Source: Corynebacterium testudinoris
GTDB taxonomy: Bacteria > Actinomycetota > Actinomycetes > Mycobacteriales > Mycobacteriaceae
Assembly (NCBI RefSeq): GCF_001021045.1
Contig: NZ_CP011545.1
Span: 2,356,001 to 2,420,000, forward strand
Direction: 5' to 3'
Length of the DNA stretch: 64,000 bases
Below are positions 37,514 to 46,937 of the stretch, piece by piece. The translations under genes and the position numbers were made by a program. The notes under the pieces are model-generated. The model saw nothing but the letters and a program-made list of their open reading frames with translations, made no database searches and was not told the DNA's origin. Every line of letters starts with the position of its first letter. The stretch's first letter is position 1.

Positions 37514-38475
37514 ACCTCACTGACTCCACCCGCGTTATCTTCTTCGGCGGGAAGGGTGGGGTGGGCAAGACGACGGTGGCCTCGGCCACCGCCACGGCCC
37601 TCGCACAGTCCGGCAAGAAGGTCTTGTTGGTCTCCACCGACCCCGCGCACAACTTGGGCCACCTGTGGGAGCGGCGCATCGGCGACCGCATCACCACCGT
37701 GCGGGACAACCTCGATGTCATTGAGCTCGACCCGGCAGCCACGACGGCCCAGCACCTCAAGGACGTCGGTCACACGATCCGGGGGATGATGCCGGAGCAC
37801 CTCCACGGCGAGGTGAAAAAGCACCTGGAGTTGGCCGCTCAGTCCCCCGGCACCCACGAGGCGGCGATCCTGGAGCGGATCGCCTCCCTGGTGGACACCG
37901 AAGCCGACAACTATGACCACGTTGTCTTCGACACCGCTCCCTCGGGGCATACCTCCCGCCTCATGGCCCTCCCGGAGCTCATGGCGGCGTGGACCGATGG
38001 CCTTCTCGACCGGCGCGCCAAGTCCGAGCACCTGTCATCGGTGGCGCGTGGGTTGGCCCCGACTGGTCGCGATCACATTGTCACCGGCGCGCTCAACCCC
38101 GTCGATCGGCGCAATCAACAGCTGCGTTCCCTGCTGCTCGCCCGCCGCGCCCGCTTTGAAAAACTCCGCTCCGTGCTCACCGATCCTCAGCAGTGTGTGT
38201 TTTTCATCGTGCTCACCGCCGAGCGCCTCCCCGTCCAGGAAACCCACGAGTTCTATCGGGAGCTGCGGTCCTCCGGCGTCCGCGTCGGCGGGTGCATTGT
38301 CAATCGTCGCTCACCCGTCGACCAAGGTGACTTCCTCGCGCATCGGCATGCGTTGGAAGAGCAGGCCCTGCGGGCCCTATCGCTTAACGACGTCCCCGTG
38401 GTCCAGCTCCCCCTCCAGTCCGGGGAGATCACCGGACTCGCCGGAGTCGAGGAGTTCGCCGCGCTGCTGCGCTAG
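37504..38475 (+). CDS. ArsA/Get3-family ATPase
   Basis: This gene encodes 323 residues, a single ArsA-type ATPase domain. The deviant Walker A is GGKGGVGKTT near residue 15, with the ArsA switch motif DTAPSGHTSRL near 140. The family includes arsenite pump ATPases and the tail-anchored-protein chaperone Get3. No arsenite permease (arsB) or arsR lies nearby, so arsenite export is unlikely. The ATG lies inside the end of the Cys-Cys gene, in another frame. Its stop overlaps the convergent panC stop by four bases. Confidence 0.85.
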   Translation: MLLDLTDSTRVIFFGGKGGVGKTTVASATATALAQSGKKVLLVSTDPAHNLGHLWERRIGDRITTVRDNLDVIELDPAATTAQHLKDVGHTIRGMMPEHLHGEVKKHLELAAQSPGTHEAAILERIASLVDTEADNYDHVVFDTAPSGHTSRLMALPELMAAWTDGLLDRRAKSEHLSSVARGLAPTGRDHIVTGALNPVDRRNQQLRSLLLARRARFEKLRSVLTDPQQCVFFIVLTAERLPVQETHEFYRELRSSGVRVGGCIVNRRSPVDQGDFLAHRHALEEQALRALSLNDVPVVQLPLQSGEITGLAGVEEFAALLR

Positions 38476-39284
38476 TGCTCTTGCCCTAAATTGCGGAAGC
38501 CGATACCTAAGGGCAGGCCCACGTTATCGATTAGGCGTACGCCGCCGATTGTGGCGGCGACGAGCAGCCGGGCATCCCCGCTATCTGGCGCTTCCCCGAG
38601 GTCGGGGCCGCGGACCTCCAGATACTCCGGCTCCACACCCGCGGTCGCCAGCACTGACCGGGCGACGTCCAGCACGGCGTCCGCCCCCTGTTCAGCGGCG
38701 TGTGCACCCGCGGTGAGCGCCGCGGAAAGAGCGAGAGCTTGTTCTCGTGCAGCCTCGTCCACGTTCGCATTGCGGAGGGACACCGCGATCCCGTCGGGCA
38801 TGCGCACCGTCGGCACGCCATGCACCATGACCGGTACATGCAGGTCCGTGACGGCTGATTGCAGGGCGCGGATCTGCTCGTAATCCTTCTCCCCCACGAC
38901 GATATCGCTCGGGCCAACGATGTTGAGCTGGGTGAGCAGCTGGGTGAGCACGCGGGCAAGCTCGTCCACCGGTTCCAGGCGGTGATCAGCCGGGCGGACA
39001 ACAGTCCGCAGGCCCTTGGGCCACAATTCCTCCGCGGAATAAGCCCACACGGCGTCGACGTTTTCCGCCGCCAGCTCAGCCGGGACATCCGTTCCAGCCC
39101 AGGCCACAATGACGACCGCCCGCGGAAGGCGTCGCGCGGCTCTAATCAGGGCAATGTGTCCCGCGTGCAGACCTTCTCCCAACGGAACCAACACCACGGG
39201 GCGCCCCGTCGTGCGCATGGCCCGCGCGAAGACAGAGATGTTCGCGGTGGAGAACTCGTGTGCCTGCCCAAACTCAAAACTCAT
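38472..39284 (-). CDS. panC: Pantoate-beta-alanine ligase-like protein
   Basis: This gene encodes 270 residues of the pantothenate synthetase family. The HxGH signature is in LHAGHIALIRAA, the loop GEKDYEQIRAL is present, and the second ATP motif reads VSLRNANV (usually SSRN). It joins pantoate and beta-alanine with ATP. The start overlaps the upstream stop in ATGA, with GGGAGGGG before it. The N-terminus is slightly divergent, with VPLGEGLHAGH in place of the usual MGALHEGH. No panB or panD lies in the window, so a paralogue elsewhere may be the main enzyme. Confidence 0.82.
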   Translation of the reverse strand: MSFEFGQAHEFSTANISVFARAMRTTGRPVVLVPLGEGLHAGHIALIRAARRLPRAVVIVAWAGTDVPAELAAENVDAVWAYSAEELWPKGLRTVVRPADHRLEPVDELARVLTQLLTQLNIVGPSDIVVGEKDYEQIRALQSAVTDLHVPVMVHGVPTVRMPDGIAVSLRNANVDEAAREQALALSAALTAGAHAAEQGADAVLDVARSVLATAGVEPEYLEVRGPDLGEAPDSGDARLLVAATIGGVRLIDNVGLPLGIGFRNLGQEH

Positions 39285-40009
39285 GACAGCCCCTCCCGGC
39301 CGATCGCCCACAGCTCTACATCGTCTTGTTGCGTTAATTCGCCCAAGCGGCGCTGCGTATCGCGGAAGATCCGCGCGAACCCGGGGTCGGAAATAGATTT
39401 CCACTGCTCAGACAAACCACCGGGTCCCATGACGGGAGGTGGTCCAGCGAAGTAGAAATCGGAGTTGATGATCTCCTCAGCTTTTTCTTCATTCCCGAGC
39501 ACATTGGTTACCATGTCAACGGCATCGTGGCGCAGGCTTCGAATGGCATCCGCATAGGTCATGGCAGCAGCGAGGGCCAACCGCTCGCCATCAGCCACGT
39601 GAATGACGTTGGCTCCGATCTCCGCAAGCATGATTTCGGCGACGGAATAGCCCATCTCATCCACCGTGGTCACAGCCCAGTGGGTATCGCTCAACCGTCC
39701 GGCCGCGATGACCACTGCGCCTTTCACCTCGAGTGGGTCAAGGACCTGCACGCCCTGGGCAAGGCACAGATGAACGACAATCTGGCCGCGTCGAATATGC
39801 GGCTCAAGAGCATCCACTGCTTCCGCCAAGGAGCTCTCTCGCACCATGAGAAGGATCAAGTCCATGTCCTCCCACGGCAGGGAACCTCCCACGGGCCAAT
39901 GCAGGTAATGGCCCGCGCTTTCCATTAATTCCGGAAGCCGAGCCAACTGCTCACGATGGTGTTGGTCACTATCGACGTACACGCCCACCCGCATCCGGGG
40001 TGCCTGCAT
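39281..40009 (-). CDS. DUF2520/Rossmann-like protein (Rv3603c-like position)
   Basis: This gene encodes 242 residues. The layout resembles NAD(P)-binding Rossmann plus DUF2520 domains, as in ketopantoate-reductase-like proteins. It precedes and overlaps panC, as its mycobacterial counterpart Rv3603c does. The first strand reads MRVGVYVDSDQ, so the usual GxGxxG dinucleotide loop is absent. Either the protein no longer binds a cofactor, or it binds in another way. GAGGAG lies five bases before the ATG. A role in pantothenate supply is an inference from context. Confidence 0.6.
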   Translation of the reverse strand: MQAPRMRVGVYVDSDQHHREQLARLPELMESAGHYLHWPVGGSLPWEDMDLILLMVRESSLAEAVDALEPHIRRGQIVVHLCLAQGVQVLDPLEVKGAVVIAAGRLSDTHWAVTTVDEMGYSVAEIMLAEIGANVIHVADGERLALAAAMTYADAIRSLRHDAVDMVTNVLGNEEKAEEIINSDFYFAGPPPVMGPGGLSEQWKSISDPGFARIFRDTQRRLGELTQQDDVELWAIGREGLS

Positions 40010-40031
40010 GAAATCTCCTCAGTGGTTAGTT

Positions 40032-41015
40032 CTACTCGTTGCGCTGGGAACGGGCGAGGAGCTCAGCCACGGAGACTCCGCCCTGTTCATCGCGGCGGCG
40101 ACGCCCGCGTCGGCCCTCGTTGATCACCGGCTCGGGAGTGACGGGCTCAGCTACATCGGGTTCCTCCGTGACGACGTTAAACCCAGCGCCATGCCGCCCC
40201 ACATAGGTTGGGGTGACCTCGGGGGTCTCCTCTTCGGGGGTTTCCACCTCTGCGAACGTCTCGGTGAACGTTTCGGTGAACGATTCCTCGGTGCGGTGCA
40301 CCCCACCCTGTTCCCAGGACACGGCTTCGAAGGCGCCCGTGCTGAAAGCCCGGGTGGTTTCCTGCTCGCGCCGCTGGTTTTCTGCAATGAGCTCGGCCAA
40401 CGGGTTCGGGATCGGGCGCGACGGGGTCTCCTGCTGGCCCAGGCGACCGGCGACGGCATCGGAGGACGGCGGGCCGGTGTGGATGTGACTGAAGTCCGGC
40501 ACGGGAGACTCGTAGGGCTCCGGCTCGGGCTCGGGTTCCGGCGTGGGCGCTGCAGCCACGGCAGCGGCGTCCTCCAACTCGAGGATCCGGCGGGCCTCCG
40601 CGCGCAGGGAGGCAGGTTCATAGCCGAACTCGCGGCCCGAGAGGTCTTCCAATTGGGCGCGCAGGGCTTTGAGCTCGCGTTGGATATCGGCCAGGACTTC
40701 GGACTCGCGGGTCCGCATCTCCTGGAGAAGCTCCAGTTCTTGGGAGGGGGTTCCGGCCCCGGCGAGGACTCGGGAGTGCGCGAGTTCCCGTTGGTGTTCC
40801 AGTTCTACGTCCTTGGCTTCGGCCGCCTTCCGCGAGCGAAACACCAAGAAGGAGCCGAGGAGGGCTGCCCACAGCGCGGCGAGCAGGGCCAACTTGAGGG
40901 CAACAGCACTATCCGTTAGCAGCATGACCAGGCTGGCGATGAAGGCGACAACAATGAGCGCGATCAGCAACAGCTGACCGCGGTCGGTGCCTTTCCATAC
41001 GTTCCGGTCGTCCAT
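40032..41015 (-). CDS. DUF6779-type membrane protein with coiled coil (Rv3604c-like position)
   Basis: This gene encodes 327 residues. Two membrane helices occupy about residues 14-60. A charged coiled-coil region (about 65-135, with ELELLQEMRTRESEVLADIQ) follows, then a long Pro/Glu/Thr-rich cytoplasmic tail with many PE repeats, ending in a basic RRGRRRRDEQ patch. Rv3604c of M. tuberculosis stands at the same place. I chose the ATG at 41015, seven bases after TAGAGT (41023-41028 on the minus strand). Its function is unknown. Confidence 0.7.
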   Translation of the reverse strand: MDDRNVWKGTDRGQLLLIALIVVAFIASLVMLLTDSAVALKLALLAALWAALLGSFLVFRSRKAAEAKDVELEHQRELAHSRVLAGAGTPSQELELLQEMRTRESEVLADIQRELKALRAQLEDLSGREFGYEPASLRAEARRILELEDAAAVAAAPTPEPEPEPEPYESPVPDFSHIHTGPPSSDAVAGRLGQQETPSRPIPNPLAELIAENQRREQETTRAFSTGAFEAVSWEQGGVHRTEESFTETFTETFAEVETPEEETPEVTPTYVGRHGAGFNVVTEEPDVAEPVTPEPVINEGRRGRRRRDEQGGVSVAELLARSQRNE

Positions 41016-41025
41016 GGGCTCCACT

Positions 41026-41493
41026 CTAACCAACCATCTCTCCATCGGAGGGTGGCGGTGTCTCGCAGTGTCGTTCGAGATAGAGGCCCGCGGCCGACAA
41101 TGCTAGGCCGCCCAGAGCGGAGGCCAAGACCCCGGGCAGGTCCTCGGAAGCGGCCACGAGTTGATCCACGCGCGGCAGAATATAGGACGCCATGCCGAGG
41201 TAGCCGCCGCCGAGGATCGCGCCGGTCCAGGCGGAGGCCTTTGCTAGCACCAAAAACTGGGCAGCCGTGACGGGATTAAGTTGGCTGCGGTCCTGACCGA
41301 TGCGGCCCTCGTCGAGGCGGGAGCGGACCTTCCACCCCAGGAAGAGGCAGAGCGCCGCCAGTGCCCACAAGGTGATGGAGACCGTGACGGGGATGGCAGT
41401 CATGGAGCCATAGAATCCCCAGGTGAGGATCGCGGCAACGGCGGCGGTGAACCCTCCGGCGGCGACCAGTCCGATGATGGGGGTGCGTTTCAT
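41026..41493 (-). CDS. DUF3180 membrane protein
   Basis: This gene encodes 155 residues with four hydrophobic helices and short loops, matching the DUF3180 family at the Rv3605c position. The first helix pair (PIIGLVAAGGFTAAVAAILT and the next) is followed by a basic loop. The function is unknown, but the gene is always found beside folK in this order of bacteria. Its start overlaps the folK stop by four bases in ATGA. Confidence 0.85.
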   Translation of the reverse strand: MKRTPIIGLVAAGGFTAAVAAILTWGFYGSMTAIPVTVSITLWALAALCLFLGWKVRSRLDEGRIGQDRSQLNPVTAAQFLVLAKASAWTGAILGGGYLGMASYILPRVDQLVAASEDLPGVLASALGGLALSAAGLYLERHCETPPPSDGEMVG

Positions 41494-41981
41494 AGCAGCG
41501 ACCCCACTTCTTTGATCGCGGAGACCTCAACCGGATCGAGCTCGGCGACCCATTCGGCAACCGGGCGCCCGCGCAGAGTCGCGGAAGGGTCCGCGGCGAG
41601 CCAGGGCACGAGGACGAAGGCCCGTTCGTGGGCGAAGGGGTGTGGGAGGGTGAGCACCGGGTCGTCGGAAAGCACTTCCTTTCCCTCCTCCATGACCTGC
41701 ACAATGTCGACGTCGAGGGTGCGGGGACCCCAGTGCCGGACCCGCCGCCGCACGGCGGCATCCTCCAGGGCTTGGCCGCGACGAAGCAGCTGACGTGGGG
41801 TACCGGGGACGTCGATAAGCACAACCGCATTGAGGAACTCACCCTGATCCTCGACGCCCCACGGCGGAGTGGAGAAAACCGGGGAGGCGGCGACGATGTC
41901 GGCGCGAAAATCGTCGACTACGGTGCCCAGCAGTGCGCGGCGGTCCTCCAAATTCGACCCGATGGAGAGGACGGCGCGCAT
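41490..41981 (-). CDS. folK: 2-amino-4-hydroxy-6-hydroxymethyldihydropteridine pyrophosphokinase
   Basis: This gene encodes 163 residues. The signature RVRHWGPRTLDVDIV (usually RWGPRTLDLDIL) is present, with the start LSIGSNLEDRRA. It transfers pyrophosphate to the pterin before it is joined to p-aminobenzoate by FolP. The start overlaps the folB stop by one base (TGATG). Confidence 0.95.
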   Translation of the reverse strand: MRAVLSIGSNLEDRRALLGTVVDDFRADIVAASPVFSTPPWGVEDQGEFLNAVVLIDVPGTPRQLLRRGQALEDAAVRRRVRHWGPRTLDVDIVQVMEEGKEVLSDDPVLTLPHPFAHERAFVLVPWLAADPSATLRGRPVAEWVAELDPVEVSAIKEVGSLL

Positions 41982-42370
41982 CAGGCGTTCCTGAATTCCG
42001 CGCGGGTGCGACGCGAGCGGCGGGCGACGACGGCGACATCGGCAAACGTGTGCGGGATCGGAGCGGAGGGTTTGTGGATCGTGACCTCCACCGCGTGGAG
42101 CAGGTCAAAGCGCGCTAAGGCCTCGTCGGCGATAAGTGCCGCCACCGTCTCAATGAGATCGCGGGACCGCCCCGACACCACCGCGATGGCCATATCCGCC
42201 AACTCGGCGTAGCTGACCGTCAGGCGCAAATCATCGCTCGCGGCGGCAGGGGCGGTATCCAACCAGCAAGTGATGTCGACGATAAACAGCTGGCCATCAC
42301 GCTTTTCCTCGGGGAACACGCCGTGGTAGCCGAAGCACTCCAGGCCGCGTAGTTCGATGCGATCAGCCAC
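41981..42370 (-). CDS. folB: Dihydroneopterin aldolase
   Basis: This gene encodes 129 residues. It opens DRIELRGLECFGYHGVFPEE, the conserved N-terminus of the family, with a catalytic Glu/Lys pair further on (VEVTIHKPSAPIP). The start is a GTG at 42370, which lies within the last codons of folP (eight-base overlap). It cleaves dihydroneopterin to the hydroxymethyl pterin used by FolK. Confidence 0.94.
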   Translation of the reverse strand: MADRIELRGLECFGYHGVFPEEKRDGQLFIVDITCWLDTAPAAASDDLRLTVSYAELADMAIAVVSGRSRDLIETVAALIADEALARFDLLHAVEVTIHKPSAPIPHTFADVAVVARRSRRTRAEFRNA

Positions 42371-43226
42371 GAACCCCACCCCCTGAACCGCCGGAACGCC
42401 ACAGGGCGGCGACATCGACGGCATCGCGGGAGACGGGGACGTTGTGCACGCGCACGCCCCAGGCCCCCATCTGCGCGGAGATGGCGGTGACGGCAGCGGT
42501 GGCAGGATCGGCGTCAACGGGCGCGCCCGGCACCCCGCGATCATCGCGGACCGCCGCGAGGAAACGCTTGCGGGAAGCGCCGACGAGGACGGGGAACTCG
42601 CCATCGATAAAACTCGGAAGGGCGTGGAGCAGATCCCAGTTGTCCTCGCGGGACTTGGCAAAGCCGAGGCCCGGATCGAGGACGATTCGGTCAGAGGACA
42701 CACCCGCCTCCAGGGCGTTGCTGACCAATTGCTCAAGCCGCTCACGCACATCGCGGACCACATCCCCACCGTGATCGGCGGCACCGGAGGCATCACCGAA
42801 GCGGACGGTGCGCCAATGCATCAGGCACACGGGAAGGGCAGTATCGGCCATGACGCGGTACATGTCCGGATCGGCGAGGCCACCGGAGACATCATTAATC
42901 AACGAGGCCCCCGCCTCCGCGGCCACCACAGCCACCGAGGCGCGCATCGTATCCACCGAGGTCACAATGCCCTCTTGGGAGAGTGCGGCGATGACGGGGG
43001 CGACGCGCTCCGCCTCCAGCTGGGGGTCCACGCGCGTAGCACCCGGGCGGGTCGACTCGCCGCCGACATCAATCATGTCCGCGCCCTGCTCCACCAACTC
43101 CCGCCCGTGCGCGATAGCGCGGTCGATGTCGAGCCACTGGCCGCCATCAGAAAACGAATCTTCCGTGACGTTGACAATGCCCATGACCAAGCAACGCCCC
43201 GGAACGGTGAGGTCTGCAACGCGCAT
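42363..43226 (-). CDS. folP: Dihydropteroate synthase
   Basis: This gene encodes 287 residues. The pterin-binding motif VMGIVNVTEDSFSDGG and the substrate motif MIDVGGESTRPGA are intact, and the phosphate-binding VGASRKRFL is near the end. It joins the pterin to p-aminobenzoate and is the sulfonamide target. I chose the ATG at 43226 because GGTGGGGG precedes it and the family starts here. A longer frame upstream is not conserved. Confidence 0.95.
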   Translation of the reverse strand: MRVADLTVPGRCLVMGIVNVTEDSFSDGGQWLDIDRAIAHGRELVEQGADMIDVGGESTRPGATRVDPQLEAERVAPVIAALSQEGIVTSVDTMRASVAVVAAEAGASLINDVSGGLADPDMYRVMADTALPVCLMHWRTVRFGDASGAADHGGDVVRDVRERLEQLVSNALEAGVSSDRIVLDPGLGFAKSREDNWDLLHALPSFIDGEFPVLVGASRKRFLAAVRDDRGVPGAPVDADPATAAVTAISAQMGAWGVRVHNVPVSRDAVDVAALWRSGGSGGGVRG

Positions 43227-43236
43227 GTCCCCCACC

Positions 43237-43806
43237 TTAACTGCGGATGAGGCTAAGAACCTCGGCGCGGGAGGCAGCGTTGGTCTTGAATCCGCCGCGC
43301 ACCGCCGACGTCGTGGTCGTGGCCCCCGGCTTGCGGATGCCCCGCATCGCCATGCACAAGTGCTCACATTCGATGACCACGATCGCGGCCTGCGCGCCGA
43401 GCTTGTCCACGAGGGCATCAGCAATCTGCGAGGTCAGCCGCTCCTGCACCTGGGGCCGCTTGGCGTACATATCCGCCAGGCGAGCCAGCTTGGACAGCCC
43501 CGTCACGTGACCGGCCTTGCCCGGGATGTACCCGATGTGCGCCTTGCCATAAAAGGGCACCAGGTGATGCTCACACGTGGAATAGATAGGGATATCCCGG
43601 ACGAGGACGAGCTCCTGGTGATCCTCCGCGAAGGTCTTCGTCAGCACCTCGGTCGGGTCGGAATGCAGCCCGGCGAAGATCTCCCGGTAGGAACGCGCCA
43701 CGCGGGCCGGCGTTTCCTGCAGGCCCTCGCGGTCCGGGTCCTCACCGACCGCGATGAGCAGTTCCCTCACCGCGGCTTCGGCGCGTGCCTGATCGAACTC
43801 AGTCAT
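43237..43806 (-). CDS. folE: GTP cyclohydrolase I
   Basis: This gene encodes 189 residues. The zinc ligands are in [11 protein letters not shown] and [12 protein letters not shown], and [19 protein letters not shown] is a hallmark of the family. It is the first enzyme of pterin synthesis. Its ATG overlaps the ftsH stop in ATGA, so folate synthesis is translated together with ftsH. Confidence 0.96.
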   Translation of the reverse strand: MTEFDQARAEAAVRELLIAVGEDPDREGLQETPARVARSYREIFAGLHSDPTEVLTKTFAEDHQELVLVRDIPIYSTCEHHLVPFYGKAHIGYIPGKAGHVTGLSKLARLADMYAKRPQVQERLTSQIADALVDKLGAQAAIVVIECEHLCMAMRGIRKPGATTTTSAVRGGFKTNAASRAEVLSLIRS

Positions 43807-46229
43807 TCGTCTTCCTTCGGGGTGCTGATCTCGGGGGACTTCATCTCGGGTGACGCGGTGTCTGCGGCGTCCGCCGCGGGCTTCTCAATCACGGCGGTAT
43901 CGTCGCTGTCGGGTCGGCTTTCCGGCTGCTCGTGGTCCGGCAGGCGGAAACCGATGACCTCGGTCGGCGGGTCCTGCCTGTCGGCCTTTTCGGCGCTATC
44001 CGCCTGGTTGGCAGCAGTCCCGGCCGCGACCGAACCGTAGTTCTTCATACCCGGGTGCTCCCCATTGGTGGCGGAGTAGGAGTTGGACTTCGGCGGCCAG
44101 CCCGGCGCGGACCAGTCAGCGGGCGGCGGCGTGCCTCCGTAGCGAGCCGTCGTTTCCGGAGCATCCGGAGTATCCGAATCGCCGTTGTGGTGGTGGCGGC
44201 CCACGGCGGGCAGCTCCGCTTCCTTAGCCAATTCGGCCTGGCGCTTGGCGCGGGCCTCCTTCGACATCTCCAGCAGGGAGAAGCGCTTCGGTGGTTCCTC
44301 GCCGCGCTCGATGGCCATTTCGACGGGGGTTTTCACCGGCTCGCGGTCGGCCTGGCGGGCGAAGCGATCGTTCTCGCCGGGGAAGATGTCGTGGGCCGCG
44401 CGGGGCTCGATGCCCTCGAAGAGGACCTCGAGATCGGGGCGTCGCAACGTTTCCTTTTCCAGTAGCTTTTCCGCGAGGCGGTCGAGGTAGTCGCGGTTGT
44501 CGCGGAGGATGTTGTACGCCTGCTCGTGGGCGGCGTCGAGGAGGCGATGGGTCTCCTCGTCGATCTTCGCGGCAATGGCCGGGGACACCTCCAGCGTCCC
44601 GCCGCCCCCGCGACCGGAGAAGGGATCGCCCTGCTCCTGGCCGTACTTGACCACACCGAGCGTGGGCGACATGCCGTACTCGGTGAGCATGGCGCGGGCG
44701 ATCTTGGTCGCCTGCTCGATGTCGGCGGAGGCACCGGTGGTGGGCTCGCCGAAGACGAGCTCCTCCGCGGCGCGGCCGCCCATGGCAAAGACGAGGCGGG
44801 CGAAGAGCTCATCGCGGTTGTACATGCCCTTGTCATCCTCGGCGGCGGTCATGGCGTGGCCACCGGTGCGACCGCGGGCGAGGATGGTGACCTTGTACAC
44901 GCGCTCGATGTCCTTGAGCGCCCACGCGGCGAGGGTGTGCCCGCCTTCGTGGTAGGCGGTGACCTTCTTTTCCTTTTCGGAGATGACCTTGCCTTCGCGG
45001 CGGGGGCCGCCGATGACGCGGTCGGTGGCTTCTTCCAGGGCATCGGCGGTGATGACGTTGCCGCCGATGCGGGCAGTGAGCAGGGCAGCCTCGTTGAGGA
45101 CGTTGGCCAGGTCAGCGCCGGACATGCCGGCGGTGCGCTTGGCCAGGGCGTTGAGGTCCGCGTCCGGGCCAAGCGGCTTGCCCTTGGCGTGGACGTTGAG
45201 GATCATCTCGCGGCCAGCGAGGTCGGGCGCGGTGACGGGGATCTGCCGGTCGAAGCGACCCGGGCGCAGCAGGGCGGGGTCCAGAATGTCGGGGCGATTC
45301 GTTGCGGCCATGAGGATGACACCCTCGCGGTCGCCGAAGCCGTCCATCTCCACGAGGAGCTGGTTGAGCGTTTGCTCGCGCTCGTCGTGGCCGCCGCCCA
45401 TGCCGGAGCCGCGCTGGCGGCCAACGGCGTCGATCTCGTCGACGAAGATGATGCAGGGGCTGTTTTCCTTTGCCTGCTTGAATAGGTCGCGCACGCGGGA
45501 GGCACCGACGCCGACGAACATCTCCACGAAGTCCGAACCGGAGATGGAGTAGAACGGCACTCCGGCTTCACCGGCGACGGCGCGAGCCAGGAGGGTCTTG
45601 CCGGTACCGGGCGGGCCGTACAACAGCACGCCGCGGGGAATTTTCGCCCCCAATGCGTGGTAGCGGGCCGGGTCCTGGAGGAAGTCCTTGATCTCCACCA
45701 ATTCATCCACCGCTTCGTCCGCACCTGCGACGTCGGCGAAGGTGTTGGTGGGCATGTCCTTGGTCAGTTCCTTGGCTTTGGAGCCGCCGAAGCCGAACAT
45801 GCCGCCGGACTGCATGCGGGTGAAGAAGAAGAACAGCAGGCCGAAGAGAATGAGCATGGGCAACAGGAATCCGAGCATGCTGCCCAGGAAGCTGTCCTGC
45901 GTGACCTTGGTCGTGTACTTGTCAGCCCCGGAGTCCTTGACCGCGGTGAACACTTCCGGCGCGGTGCGGGCCGGGTACTGCGCCATGATCTCGTCGACGC
46001 CTTCGCGTTCCTCATACGTGATCGGCTCGCGCAGTTCGATGCGCACGCGCTGTTCGCGGTCATCGATCCGCACTTCCTTGGCGTTGCCGTCGTTGAGCTG
46101 CGCCATGGCCACGGAGGTATCTACCTGCTGGTAGTTGCGGGTGTCATCCGTGAATAGGGTGAACACGTACAGGGAAATGAGGACGACAGCGGCGACGAGG
46201 CCGATCTGAAGGATTCTCTTATTTTTCAT
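43803..46229 (-). CDS. ftsH: ATP-dependent zinc metalloprotease FtsH
   Basis: This gene encodes 808 residues. There is an N-terminal membrane helix, an extracytoplasmic domain and a second helix at about 115-140. The AAA domain has Walker A GPPGTGKT near residue 206, with the second region of homology (RPGRFDRQ). The zinc site reads HEGGH rather than HEAGH and still fits HExxH. A tail of about 180 residues, rich in Pro, Glu and Asp, follows the protease domain, longer than in E. coli FtsH (644 residues). It degrades membrane and regulatory proteins. The ribosome binding site is weak. Confidence 0.96.
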   Translation of the reverse strand: MKNKRILQIGLVAAVVLISLYVFTLFTDDTRNYQQVDTSVAMAQLNDGNAKEVRIDDREQRVRIELREPITYEEREGVDEIMAQYPARTAPEVFTAVKDSGADKYTTKVTQDSFLGSMLGFLLPMLILFGLLFFFFTRMQSGGMFGFGGSKAKELTKDMPTNTFADVAGADEAVDELVEIKDFLQDPARYHALGAKIPRGVLLYGPPGTGKTLLARAVAGEAGVPFYSISGSDFVEMFVGVGASRVRDLFKQAKENSPCIIFVDEIDAVGRQRGSGMGGGHDEREQTLNQLLVEMDGFGDREGVILMAATNRPDILDPALLRPGRFDRQIPVTAPDLAGREMILNVHAKGKPLGPDADLNALAKRTAGMSGADLANVLNEAALLTARIGGNVITADALEEATDRVIGGPRREGKVISEKEKKVTAYHEGGHTLAAWALKDIERVYKVTILARGRTGGHAMTAAEDDKGMYNRDELFARLVFAMGGRAAEELVFGEPTTGASADIEQATKIARAMLTEYGMSPTLGVVKYGQEQGDPFSGRGGGGTLEVSPAIAAKIDEETHRLLDAAHEQAYNILRDNRDYLDRLAEKLLEKETLRRPDLEVLFEGIEPRAAHDIFPGENDRFARQADREPVKTPVEMAIERGEEPPKRFSLLEMSKEARAKRQAELAKEAELPAVGRHHHNGDSDTPDAPETTARYGGTPPPADWSAPGWPPKSNSYSATNGEHPGMKNYGSVAAGTAANQADSAEKADRQDPPTEVIGFRLPDHEQPESRPDSDDTAVIEKPAADAADTASPEMKSPEISTPKEDE

Positions 46230-46333
46230 GTATGCAGCCGCGCAGAGCTTGGGTAACTCTCGCGATCAATGCCTTTCGGGTGCGGTAGCTTAACTGACTC
46301 CACAACGGGCCGGGCGCGCCTTTTGTTCCCGCG

Positions 46334-46927
46334 CTAGTTACCGGAGTAGACGTCCGGGTGCAGGGTGCCCACGTAGGGAAGGTCGCGGTAGCGCTCGGCG
46401 TAGTCGAGGCCGTAACCGATGACGAACTCGTTGGGGATGTCGAAGCCGACGTCGAAAAGCTCAATGTCCGCCTTCACTACCTCCGGCTTGCGCAGCAAGG
46501 TGATCACTTCGAGCGTCTTCGGCTGGCGGGCGCGGAGGTTGCGCATAAGCCAGGACAGGGTGAGCCCCGAATCAATAATGTCCTCCACGATGAGGACGTT
46601 GCGGCCCTGAATCTCACGATCCAAATCCTTGAGGATGCGCACCACGCCGGAGGAGGTGGTGGAGTTTCCGTAGGAGGACACGGCCATGAATTCGACCTGC
46701 GCGGGGATGTCGAGCGCGCGGGCGAAGTCGGTGAGGAAGAACACTGCCCCCTTGAGCACGCACACGAGGATGAGGTCCTCCTCCGTGTCGCGGTGGGTCT
46801 CCGACACCCTCGCTGCTAGTTCAGCGATCCTGACCTTGAGGTCTTCTTCGCTGATCAACACCGCCTCGACGTCATCACCGTAGCGGTTGGCGGGGACGTG
46901 GAAGTCCTTCTTTTCGTGCATGCTCAT
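46334..46927 (-). CDS. hpt: Hypoxanthine phosphoribosyltransferase
   Basis: This gene encodes 197 residues. The PRPP-binding motif [17 protein letters not shown] and the flexible-loop [11 protein letters not shown] are present. It salvages hypoxanthine and guanine. The ATG at 46927 lies after AGGAAAGG. An in-frame ATG two codons later is an alternative. It lies ten bases after tilS, as in many Gram-positive bacteria. Confidence 0.95.
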   Translation of the reverse strand: MSMHEKKDFHVPANRYGDDVEAVLISEEDLKVRIAELAARVSETHRDTEEDLILVCVLKGAVFFLTDFARALDIPAQVEFMAVSSYGNSTTSSGVVRILKDLDREIQGRNVLIVEDIIDSGLTLSWLMRNLRARQPKTLEVITLLRKPEVVKADIELFDVGFDIPNEFVIGYGLDYAERYRDLPYVGTLHPDVYSGN

Positions 46928-46937
46928 GGCACCTTTC

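Noticed and set aside
37504..38475. Arsenite resistance operon
   Set aside because: The ATPase is of the ArsA family, but no arsB, arsC, arsD or arsR gene is near, and its partners are cstA and a Cys-Cys small protein.
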